A DNA stretch of 14,115 nucleotides from contig JALFLX010000124.1 of NCBI GenBank assembly GCA_022774485.1, forward strand, positions 1-14,115, given 5' to 3'. The notes below the pieces were generated by a model, which saw nothing but the letters and a program-made list of their open reading frames with translations, was not told the origin of the DNA and searched no databases. The stretch comes from Bacilli bacterium. Lineage in GTDB: Bacteria > Bacillota_I > Bacilli_A > RFN20 > CAG-288. Position 1 is the first letter of the stretch; the number at the start of each line of letters is the position of its first letter. Shown one piece after another: positions 1 to 6,089 of the stretch. The position numbers and the translations under genes were made by a program.

Positions 1-10
1 GCTTTGATAT

Positions 11-30
11 TAAAACGCGAATCGCGCTTT
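11..30 (-). terminator. possible weak terminator after the tRNA pair
   Basis: Downstream of tRNA-Tyr on the minus strand, CGCG (16-19) and CGCG (23-26) form a four-pair GC hairpin with a three-base loop, followed by TTTT. Flanking A and T bases could lengthen the stem with one bulge. It is short for a terminator, and more tRNAs may follow beyond the window edge, so this is only a candidate. Confidence 0.3.
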
Positions 31-39
31 AACCATAAG

Positions 40-123
40 TGGTGGGCGGTCGTGGATTCGGACCACGGAACCCTAAGGAACAGATTTACAGTCTGCCGCG
101 TTTGACCACTTCGCTAACCGCCC
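40..123 (-). tRNA. tRNA-Tyr (anticodon GTA)
   Basis: Read on the minus strand, a seven-pair acceptor stem (GGGCGGT with ACCGCCC), discriminator A and an encoded CCA (40-42) enclose a complete cloverleaf. The anticodon loop is CTGTAAA, giving anticodon GTA for tyrosine. The D arm is GCG/CGC with the invariant GG in the loop. A variable region of about 12 bases fits the long-arm class to which bacterial tRNA-Tyr belongs. The T arm pairs CGTGG with CCACG, but the T loop reads TCCGAAT, so position 55 is C where nearly all elongator tRNAs have T (pseudouridine). The gene lies 38 bases after tRNA-Val and is probably co-transcribed with it. Confidence 0.95.
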
Positions 124-161
124 ATCGAATAAGATCGTACATACCGCCAAATGTTCAGAAA

Positions 162-238
162 TGGTGGATGCTAAGGGATTCGAACCCCTGACCTCCGCCG
201 TGTAAAGGCGATGCTCTAACCAGCTGAGCTAAGCATCC
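162..238 (-). tRNA. tRNA-Val (anticodon TAC)
   Basis: On the minus strand the acceptor arms GGATGCT and AGCATCC pair fully, with discriminator A and encoded CCA (162-164). The anticodon stem TCGCC/GGCGG closes the loop TTTACAC, giving anticodon TAC for valine. The T arm AGGGG/CCCTT has the canonical TTCGAAT loop, in contrast to the neighbouring tRNA-Tyr. The gene is 77 bases with CCA and is first in the tRNA pair behind a near-consensus promoter. Confidence 0.97.
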
Positions 239-258
239 CTGTTTTTCGGCGCTTTGAT

Positions 259-287
259 ATTTTAGCAAACCATATCAGCAGTTTCAA
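259..287 (-). promoter_or_regulatory. strong sigma-A promoter for the tRNA-Val/tRNA-Tyr operon
   Basis: On the minus strand, TTGAAA (282-287) and TAAAAT (259-264) are separated by exactly 17 bases. An extended -10 TG (266-267) sits one base before the -10. This is the best promoter match in the window and suits a stable-RNA operon. Transcription should start near 250, about a dozen bases before tRNA-Val. Confidence 0.8.
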
Positions 288-290
288 GAG

Positions 291-333
291 AAAAAGAGAG
301 ACTTCCACGACTTTTTTTGCAGGGAAGTCTCTC
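291..333 (-). terminator. rho-independent terminator of pgi
   Basis: Eleven perfect base pairs (296-306 with 323-333), a 16-base loop, then a T run in the minus-strand transcript (291-295). It begins seven bases beyond the pgi stop codon. The tRNA promoter follows within a few bases, so the two transcription units are cleanly separated. Confidence 0.85.
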
Positions 334-339
334 CGTCCT

Positions 340-1629
340 TTATTTTTTATAGCCGGGCTTTCCTAAAAGCTCAAACATATTCTTCTTATAGATTTCAACA
401 CCGGGTTGGTTGAACGGGTTAACCTCTAAAAGATAGGCGGAGAACGCGCAAGCTCTAAAGAAGAAATACATGAGATTTCCTAAAGAATAAGCATTCATCA
501 TATCCACATCGAGGACGACAGCAGGAGTGTGACCCTCAGTGTGAGCCTTTAAGGTAGCCTCATAGGCTTTCTCGCAAATGAACGACATCTCTTTACCAGC
601 AAGATAGTTGAGATTGTCGTAATTCTTCTCATCCGCTTTGACAGTGACATCTTCCTTCGGCTGACGGACATGAATAATCGTCTCAAAGAGGACCGGAGCA
701 CCCTGTTGAATGAACTGACCCATACTGTGGAGGTCCGTGGTGAAAGTGGCAGAAGTGCAAAGGAGCGCCTTGCCATCTTTTCCTTCGGATTCATCGAAGA
801 GCTGTTTGAGCCACTCCCCAATCATCTGATATTGAAGATGATACGTGACAAACATCTCGGAAGTCATGTTGTCCTGAACTTTCATCAGATAACGGATGGC
901 TCCGTAATAATAAGCGGGATTCTTGTGGAAATCCTTTCCGGAGTACATTTTTTCACCATCGATGACACCGCGGATAAATTCGCGGATATCGATGCCAGCA
1001 CAGGCGATCGGAAGAAGACCGACCGGGGTGATAACAGAATAACGGCCACCGATGTCATCCGGGATGACAAAGGTCTCGTAACCGATCTCATCCGCCTCAA
1101 ACTTCAAAGATCCGCGGACGCGATCAGTGGTTGCAACCACTGCATCTTTCAACTCTTCTTCTCCAAACTTCTTCACAAAAAGCTCTTTTAAGAGGCGGAA
1201 TGAAACCGCAGTCTCAGTGGTAGTTCCGCTCTTAGAAATGACATTGATTGCAAAATGCTTATGCTCTAAATGTTTGAGGACTTGTGCAGTGTAATCCGGA
1301 GATAAGGTATTTCCGAAGAAGATAATTTCAAAATTATCCTCAGGGAAAAGGCCATTTAACGCTTCGATTACTGCTCTTGCACCGAGGTAAGAACCACCGA
1401 TGCCGCACACGACTAAAGTATCGTAATTCTCGCGAATTCTCTTCGCGGTTTTCTCGATTCTCACGATCTCTTCTTCGGGAAGTTTGGAGGCAAAATTAAG
1501 CCAACCGAGGAAGTCATTACCAGCTCCCGTCTTCGTCTCAATCTCTCTTGCGACATGGAAGCTCTGCGCTTCGATGGAAGTGAAGTCCAATGTCTCTTTT
1601 TCTCTGCCAAACAGTGATACTTTTACCAT
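340..1629 (-). CDS. pgi: glucose-6-phosphate isomerase
   Basis: Interconverts glucose 6-phosphate and fructose 6-phosphate in glycolysis and gluconeogenesis in the cytoplasm. The 429-residue product has the short length usual in Firmicutes. Visible motifs: sugar-phosphate-binding GIGGSYLGAR (76-85) and SKSGTTTE (132-139), the family signature DDIGGRYS (191-198), ESEGK with the expected catalytic Glu280, and the C-terminal signature NPFNQPGVEIYK ending in the expected catalytic Lys415. I chose the ATG at 1629 because AAGGAG sits about seven bases upstream and the product aligns with the family from there; an open frame reaching back to 1677 lacks these. It follows ispD by 86 bases and probably has its own promoter (1687-1715) as well as readthrough. 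It ends in a strong terminator. Confidence 0.97.
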   Translation of the reverse strand: MVKVSLFGREKETLDFTSIEAQSFHVAREIETKTGAGNDFLGWLNFASKLPEEEIVRIEKTAKRIRENYDTLVVCGIGGSYLGARAVIEALNGLFPEDNFEIIFFGNTLSPDYTAQVLKHLEHKHFAINVISKSGTTTETAVSFRLLKELFVKKFGEEELKDAVVATTDRVRGSLKFEADEIGYETFVIPDDIGGRYSVITPVGLLPIACAGIDIREFIRGVIDGEKMYSGKDFHKNPAYYYGAIRYLMKVQDNMTSEMFVTYHLQYQMIGEWLKQLFDESEGKDGKALLCTSATFTTDLHSMGQFIQQGAPVLFETIIHVRQPKEDVTVKADEKNYDNLNYLAGKEMSFICEKAYEATLKAHTEGHTPAVVLDVDMMNAYSLGNLMYFFFRACAFSAYLLEVNPFNQPGVEIYKKNMFELLGKPGYKK

Positions 1630-1647
1630 ACTCGCTCCTTCACGCAA

Positions 1648-1664
1648 ACAGTCATCACAACTGT
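1648..1664 (-). promoter_or_regulatory. short inverted repeat in the pgi leader
   Basis: ACAGT and ACTGT arms (1648-1652 and 1660-1664) flank a seven-base spacer, and imperfect matching extends outward. It lies between the putative pgi promoter and the ribosome binding site. It could be an operator or leader hairpin, but five-base arms may arise by chance. Confidence 0.25.
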
Positions 1665-1686
1665 GCAATAAATTCACTGAGCCTAT

Positions 1687-1715
1687 ATATTAGAAAAAAT
1701 GCAATGAAAAGTAAA
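1687..1715 (-). promoter_or_regulatory. pgi: candidate promoter of pgi
   Basis: On the minus strand, TTTACT (1710-1715, four of six consensus bases) and TAATAT (1687-1692, four of six) are spaced 17 bases apart, just after the ispD stop. Predicted start near 1680 would give a leader of about 50 bases. The match is moderate. Confidence 0.45.
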
Positions 1716-2402
1716 TCAGTTAACCCCACCTAGTAAAGCGGTTTCAATGATTTTTTGATCTTCAGGGTAAGTCAATTTGTATAAATAGGGGCTTCCAAGG
1801 ACCAATTTATGAGAAAGCCCCGCTCTAAGAGCTTTGGAAAAATCATCGGTATCTTCTATAGAAAAACCCTTTTGATATAAGGAGAATAGTTTCTGGTAAT
1901 CGAACACTTGAGGAGTCTGAATCCGCACAAAATCATCGCGGTTAACATATCTGTTTAACTGAGGTTGATAGATAGAGTCTGCTATCGGAAGATAAGGCGC
2001 ACAAGCATCAACAGTTTCAATTTCTTTGTTCAAAGATAATAGAATGTCTAAAGGCAGAATCACCCTTGCTGCATCGTGTATAAAGATCTTGAAATCCCCC
2101 TCTTCTTTTAACGCGATCAAGGCGTTGTTGACAGAAGCATTTCTGTTCTCGCCACCGATGACAAAACGATGTGGAAAAACGAGATTTTCACGAGCAAGAA
2201 TCTTCTCAATATGATTTCTATCTTCCTCTTCGATGACAAGGATAATCTCTTCAAAAAGCTGAGAGGAAATGAAACTCTCTAACGGATAGAGAAAACTCTC
2301 CTTGTTCAAAAGAAGAGCAAACTGTTTTTTCACTCCAGTCTTTGAAAATCGTTCACTTTTTCCAGCCATCAGTAAGACAGCTTTGCGCCGGTTGTTTTTC
2401 AT
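1716..2402 (-). CDS. ispD: 2-C-methyl-D-erythritol 4-phosphate cytidylyltransferase
   Basis: Transfers CMP from CTP to 2-C-methyl-D-erythritol 4-phosphate in the MEP isoprenoid pathway. The 228-residue length is normal. Visible family features: a reduced N-terminal nucleotide loop MAGKSERF (12-19), KKQF (25-28) where PKQY is usual, GGENRNAS (83-90), HDAAR (109-113), QTPQ (162-165) and KLTYPED (209-215). Most binding residues are kept, but the usual proline after HDAAR is Val114 and the glycine-rich loop is thinned. The TarI ribitol-phosphate cytidylyltransferase is a related alternative; ispF in this window favours IspD. There is no Shine-Dalgarno site before the ATG, and the best promoter sits six bases upstream, so the mRNA may be leaderless. 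The gene precedes pgi and diverges from the LemA-like gene. Confidence 0.85.
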   Translation of the reverse strand: MKNNRRKAVLLMAGKSERFSKTGVKKQFALLLNKESFLYPLESFISSQLFEEIILVIEEEDRNHIEKILARENLVFPHRFVIGGENRNASVNNALIALKEEGDFKIFIHDAARVILPLDILLSLNKEIETVDACAPYLPIADSIYQPQLNRYVNRDDFVRIQTPQVFDYQKLFSLYQKGFSIEDTDDFSKALRAGLSHKLVLGSPYLYKLTYPEDQKIIETALLGGVN

Positions 2403-2408
2403 AGTGCT

Positions 2409-2417
2409 ATTGTAACA
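2409..2417 (-). promoter_or_regulatory. ispD: extended -10 promoter of ispD, probable leaderless start
   Basis: On the minus strand TACAAT (2409-2414) carries an extended -10 TG (2416-2417). It ends only six bases before the ispD ATG (2402). A start about seven bases past the -10 would fall at or next to the ATG, leaving no room for a ribosome binding site. No good -35 is seen, which fits an extended -10 promoter. Confidence 0.55.
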
Positions 2418-2435
2418 TATCAGCGGGATTATTTC

Positions 2436-2464
2436 TTGAGTTATCGCGGAGGAATCGTTATCTT
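2436..2464 (+). promoter_or_regulatory. promoter of the LemA-like gene
   Basis: TTGAGT (2436-2441) and TATCTT (2459-2464) are spaced 17 bases apart. A start near 2471 precedes the ribosome binding site CGGAGG and the ATG at 2483. It is back-to-back with the ispD promoter in the same 80-base gap. Confidence 0.5.
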
Positions 2465-2482
2465 ATAGACGGAGGTTTTCTT

Positions 2483-3007
2483 ATGCAGTGGTGGCATTAT
2501 TTACTGATATTCTTGGGCTTATTCGCCCTTTTCTTACTGACGACTCTCATCCTTTATTTGCTCATGAAACGAGCGCAGAAAAAGACCTATCAAGAGCTTG
2601 AAAAACTCATCCCATACGAACAGAACCGCTTTTCCTTGATTCAAAAGTGCAAAGAGGAGCTAGAAACAGACGGAAGATTCCTCCCGAAGAACTTTCTCAC
2701 CGCTGTTTCAGAAGAAGAGAAACTTTTTGAAAAAGCGCCTCTTGACCTCTCTGAGATCAAAGGAAGAACAGACTTTTTAGTCATGTATCTTAGAAAATAT
2801 CTCAAAGAGAAAAAACTCTTAAGCAAGGAGAAGTATCAAGACTTTGATAAAAAATTAGAAACACTCATCTTCATCGATCCTGGGGATAAGAATTCTCCTT
2901 ACTATCTCTACAACAAAAAAGCATCCCATTACAACGCGTTCTTAGGCATGATGTTCCTCTCTATTTTCGGAATCCGCAACAAGAACCAGAACGCACCGAT
3001 TCTATAA
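2483..3007 (+). CDS. small membrane-anchored protein, LemA-like
   Basis: The 174-residue product has one strong hydrophobic helix (about 5-28) followed by basic residues, so the rest probably lies in the cytoplasm. The body is highly charged and helical. Its layout resembles LemA: an N-terminal anchor, a helix-rich middle, a YNxxxxxYN motif (143-151), then a hydrophobic stretch ending in FG (162-163) near the C terminus. The middle is weakly conserved, so this is a resemblance from reading rather than a proven family. The role of LemA proteins is unclear; I assign no function. CGGAGG lies seven bases before the ATG, with a promoter at 2436-2464. The transaldolase starts 34 bases later on the same strand with its own -10 box and no terminator between, so readthrough is likely. 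Confidence 0.8.
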   Translation: MQWWHYLLIFLGLFALFLLTTLILYLLMKRAQKKTYQELEKLIPYEQNRFSLIQKCKEELETDGRFLPKNFLTAVSEEEKLFEKAPLDLSEIKGRTDFLVMYLRKYLKEKKLLSKEKYQDFDKKLETLIFIDPGDKNSPYYLYNKKASHYNAFLGMMFLSIFGIRNKNQNAPIL

Positions 3008-3012
3008 AAAGG

Positions 3013-3018
3013 TATAAT
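3013..3018 (+). promoter_or_regulatory. consensus -10 box before the transaldolase
   Basis: A perfect TATAAT lies 23 bases before the transaldolase ATG, just after the LemA-like stop. I see no good -35 at the expected distance. It may add expression to readthrough from the promoter at 2436-2464. A good AAAGGAG site (3026-3032) precedes the ATG. Confidence 0.45.
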
Positions 3019-3041
3019 AGAGACAAAAGGAGCAAGCAAAA

Positions 3042-3701
3042 ATGAAATTATTTATCGACACCGCCAATATCGAAGAAATCAAAGAGGCGAGCACCTGGGG
3101 ATACATCAAAGGTGTGACTACCAACCCTTCATTAATTGCCAAAGAAGGATCCTCACAAAAAGAAATCATCGAGCAAATCGTCAAACTGATCGATGGTCCA
3201 ATCTCGGCTGAGGTCACAGCGGAAGACTATCCGCATATGATGGAACAAGCGCATGAGCTTTATCAAATTGATCCGAAACACATCGTCATCAAACTTCCGA
3301 TGACAAAAGATGGCTTAAGAGCTTCCGCAGAGCTTAAAAAAGAGAACATTCCGACCAATGTCACTCTTTGCTTTAGCGCTAACCAAGCGCTTTTAGCATT
3401 TGAAGCAGGAGCAAGGTATGTCAGCCCGTTCTTAGGACGCTTAGATGACATCAGCGATGACAGCATCAAACTCATCGAAGAGATTGTTCAGATCAAGAGA
3501 AATTACGGCTATACGACTGAGATTATCTGCGCATCCATCCGCAATCCAGATCATGTCAAAAAATGCGCATTAGCAGGCGGAGATATCGCCACCGTCCCAT
3601 ACAAAGTCCTCTCTTCTCTTCTCTCTCACCCGCTCACCGACAGGGGCTTAGATAGTTTCCGTATCGACGCGGAGAAAACCGCAAAGCTGACCGAGAAATA
3701 A
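3042..3701 (+). CDS. tal: transaldolase, short TalC/MipB type
   Basis: Moves a three-carbon dihydroxyacetone unit between sugar phosphates in the non-oxidative pentose phosphate pathway. At 219 residues it is the short form shared with fructose-6-phosphate aldolase. Visible features: FIDTANIEEI (4-13), GVTTNPSLIAKE (24-35), the Schiff-base lysine in IVIKLPMT (Lys84), and YVSPFLGRLDD (126-136). Two residues help assign the activity: Glu57 in SAEV, where true aldolases have Gln, and Phe130 in SPFLGR, where they have Tyr. Both match transaldolases rather than fructose-6-phosphate aldolases, by established work on this family. The start is supported by AAAGGAG nine bases upstream. It ends at a shared two-way terminator. 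Confidence 0.93.
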   Translation: MKLFIDTANIEEIKEASTWGYIKGVTTNPSLIAKEGSSQKEIIEQIVKLIDGPISAEVTAEDYPHMMEQAHELYQIDPKHIVIKLPMTKDGLRASAELKKENIPTNVTLCFSANQALLAFEAGARYVSPFLGRLDDISDDSIKLIEEIVQIKRNYGYTTEIICASIRNPDHVKKCALAGGDIATVPYKVLSSLLSHPLTDRGLDSFRIDAEKTAKLTEK

Positions 3702-3709
3702 GATAAATG

Positions 3710-3736
3710 AAAAAGTCACCGGAAGGTGACTTTTTT
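3710..3736. terminator. bidirectional terminator between convergent genes
   Basis: A perfect hairpin AAAAAGTCACC (3710-3720), loop GGAA, GGTGACTTTTT (3725-3735) with one further T. The A and T flanks make it work on both strands. It ends the plus-strand transaldolase unit and the minus-strand nucleotidase operon, whose stop codon begins at 3741. Confidence 0.88.
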
Positions 3737-3738
3737 GC

Positions 3739-5310
3739 TTAGAAATCAGTCGCGTAGAAGGTTGGAGTGTTCATTCCCTCTAAGGTCTCAACCATCGTGG
3801 GGAAGATGTTCTTTCTCTCATTGTTTGGCCCGAGATTTTTCTGAGGAAGTGAACCGAGATTTCTCTTCCAGTAAGAGCCTTCTGATACATAGTCGATGGT
3901 GATGACATCATAGGTGAGAGAAGCGTTAAAGGAAAGGTCATCTTCCACCATGTAGGCGTAATATCCGCTCTTGTGATTGTCCTCAATCGTTCCTAAGACA
4001 TTGCTTAACTGAGAACCGGGAACGTTTTGAATGACTTTCAGCGCGTTATCAAACGGAGAGACTTTGAACAAGAGTTCTCTTGTGATGTCGCCAGAAGGAA
4101 GAGATGAACGGATACCGGCGAGATTATGAAGCGCCATGATCTTGTTTGTCTTCTTCCATCCGTAATTTTCCATCGCAGTCAACATCATCATCGGAACAAA
4201 ACGGTTCATCTCCGCATAAGTGTTGAAGTCTCCGACAAATTCACAAAGTTTCGTATCGGAAGAATACTCAACACTCTTAGCAGTGATCGTATTGACAATT
4301 TCTTGATTTAAAAGAGAATCGTCGATGGAATGATATTTTGAATAGGCATCTTTGACCATCTTGACCTCCAAGGCTTTCTTCGTCTTGAGCGAGAAGGTCA
4401 TCTTGCAATAGCCCTTGCTGTTGCTTCCTCCCTCAGCGAAAGGAATAGAGTGAGAGCCAGCAGTGTCAACGATGAATTTGTGATCGTGTGCGCCGAAGAT
4501 TCCCTGAATGTCTGATGTGGAGAATCTATTTCCGACCTGATCGAGATAATCGGAATTCTTCACAGAGTCATGAGCGCCTAAGATCACAAGATCACAACCG
4601 GCGTTGTTGAGTTTTGTCACTTCTGCTTGAATCAGATTGAGATCTTCAGAAAAAGTGTAATTTTCAAGAGCGCTGGTGCTGATTGAGCTTTCTTCATTAG
4701 GACCCATCGCGCCGATAATTCCGATCTTAGCACCTTTTTTCTCGATGATTGTTGAAGAGTCGGATAAATCGTGAACAGATCCTCCGTAAGGATCTTTGAT
4801 GTTGCAGGCAAGATACGGGAAAGGACTTTGTTCTCTTAAATTTCGAATCGTCTCTAATCCCCAATCAAATTCGTGATTTCCTAAGACCATGCACTCCACT
4901 CCCATCTTGGAAAGAAGCGAATCGGTGATAGTCTTCTCCTCATGTGAGAGATATCCGCCTTGCCAACTATCTCCACAGGAGATGATGATGCTTGTTTCAG
5001 GATCGTAGTCAATGTCATGCTTGATCGCATATTCAAGCTTTGCAAGTCCTAATTCTTTCTGATAAGGATATTCTTTGATGGAGCCGTGAAGGTCATTGAT
5101 CGAAAAAACGGTGATGATTTCAGGCTTATTTTCTTCCTCAGAAGACGTGTCAACTGTGACAAAAGGCTCTGATTTTTCTTCCTCTGTCACAGGGGAAGAA
5201 ACAGGAGAAGTTTCCTGTTTTGTGGTTTCGCTTCCTTTTGGGAAAAAATCCTGAAGGGAACAAGAAGTAAGGAGGAAGGGAAGAAGCAACATTAACAATT
5301 TGTGTTTCAT
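3739..5310 (-). CDS. surface 5'-nucleotidase-family lipoprotein
   Basis: Predicted extracellular phosphohydrolase of the 5'-nucleotidase/2',3'-cyclic phosphodiesterase family, removing phosphate from nucleotides. The 523-residue product starts with a signal peptide and lipobox LTSC (lipid-bearing Cys17), then a Ser/Thr/Glu-rich linker (about 24-62). The metallophosphatase domain shows NDLHG (72-76), GDSWQG (113-118), GNHEFDWG (144-151), GAHDS (245-249) and GAHDH (273-277), the last where GGHTH is commoner. The C-terminal substrate domain has NLAGIRSSL (396-404) and SPFDN (418-422), matching the family NGGGIR and PFxN motifs. Exact substrate cannot be read. The ATG overlaps the cysQ stop as ATGA, with AAAGGA before it, so translation is probably coupled. 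It is last in its operon and ends at a shared terminator. Confidence 0.9.
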   Translation of the reverse strand: MKHKLLMLLLPFLLTSCSLQDFFPKGSETTKQETSPVSSPVTEEEKSEPFVTVDTSSEEENKPEIITVFSINDLHGSIKEYPYQKELGLAKLEYAIKHDIDYDPETSIIISCGDSWQGGYLSHEEKTITDSLLSKMGVECMVLGNHEFDWGLETIRNLREQSPFPYLACNIKDPYGGSVHDLSDSSTIIEKKGAKIGIIGAMGPNEESSISTSALENYTFSEDLNLIQAEVTKLNNAGCDLVILGAHDSVKNSDYLDQVGNRFSTSDIQGIFGAHDHKFIVDTAGSHSIPFAEGGSNSKGYCKMTFSLKTKKALEVKMVKDAYSKYHSIDDSLLNQEIVNTITAKSVEYSSDTKLCEFVGDFNTYAEMNRFVPMMMLTAMENYGWKKTNKIMALHNLAGIRSSLPSGDITRELLFKVSPFDNALKVIQNVPGSQLSNVLGTIEDNHKSGYYAYMVEDDLSFNASLTYDVITIDYVSEGSYWKRNLGSLPQKNLGPNNERKNIFPTMVETLEGMNTPTFYATDF

Positions 5311-6089
5311 AAGAAGATCCTTTCATTTTCCACGCAGTTTGCCATGAAATATCCATTTCGGTTATAGACATCTTTCCTATTGTAGACAAATGGTTTCCCG
5401 AGAGTATCTACAAAGATTCCACCAGCTTCCCTGACAATGAGGTCAGGAGCACAGACATCCCACTCTTTGGTTTTGTCTGTGTAACGGAGACAAATTTCAC
5501 CGTTTCCTCTCGCAAGCTCCAGAGCTTTGTTACAAGCTCCTAAAGGAATCACTTCTTCAATCAAATCTTTGTGTCTATTTAAAGTCTCTTCTTCTCTCTG
5601 ATCAAAGTGAGTCTTTGAGACAAATGCTCTGAGATGATCCTTTCGAGTTGATACATGAATCCTCTCTTCTCTTCCATCTCCGTAACGGAGAATAGTTCCC
5701 TGATTTTCTCTGGCATAGCAGAGGAGATTTCTCTCAGGACAGGCGACCATACCGATGATGACTCTATGATCTTTCACTAAGGCGAGATTGATTCCATAAG
5801 AGCCATCTCTTTTGACAAAGTCTTCGGTTCCATCAAGAGGGTCGACGACAAAGACATATTCTTCCTCTAAACGCGAAAGGGAGTCTGAATCTTCTTCGCT
5901 AAGCCATGCAATCGGAAAGCATTTCAACTCATTTTTAATGATTTGATTCGAAGCAAAATCCGCTTCGGTCACAGGGGATTGATCTTCTTTGATCTCGATT
6001 GTAAACGAGCGTTTTGAAATTTCATACACCTTGCGACTGGCTTTTTGAAGAGCGGTGAGCATCGCCAGAAACACTTGATCTAAATTCAT
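5307..6089 (-). CDS. cysQ: 3'(2'),5'-bisphosphate nucleotidase, CysQ-like inositol phosphatase family
   Basis: Probably hydrolyses pAp (adenosine 3',5'-bisphosphate) to AMP in the cytoplasm. The 260-residue product carries the metal-dependent, lithium-sensitive phosphatase signatures: SPVTEAD (38-44), LSEED (63-67), DPLDGTEDF (83-91) and EWDVCAPD (209-216). The run GACNKALELARG before TDKTKEWD resembles CysQ rather than inositol monophosphatase, whose substrate cannot be excluded. A GCGGAG ribosome site precedes the ATG. The start overlaps the nrnA stop as ATGA, and its own stop overlaps the nucleotidase start the same way. The gene lies between another pAp-active enzyme and a nucleotidase, which supports a nucleotide-recycling role. 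Confidence 0.85.
   Translation of the reverse strand: MNLDQVFLAMLTALQKASRKVYEISKRSFTIEIKEDQSPVTEADFASNQIIKNELKCFPIAWLSEEDSDSLSRLEEEYVFVVDPLDGTEDFVKRDGSYGINLALVKDHRVIIGMVACPERNLLCYARENQGTILRYGDGREERIHVSTRKDHLRAFVSKTHFDQREEETLNRHKDLIEEVIPLGACNKALELARGNGEICLRYTDKTKEWDVCAPDLIVREAGGIFVDTLGKPFVYNRKDVYNRNGYFMANCVENERIFL

Noticed and set aside
670..1191. 173-codon open frame on the plus strand inside pgi
   Set aside because: It lies wholly antisense to a well-conserved pgi, has no recognisable motif, and has no ribosome site or promoter of its own.
1716..2402. Assignment of the cytidylyltransferase as TarI (CDP-ribitol synthesis)
   Set aside because: No teichoic acid genes are nearby, the key IspD motifs are kept, and another MEP gene, ispF, is in the window.
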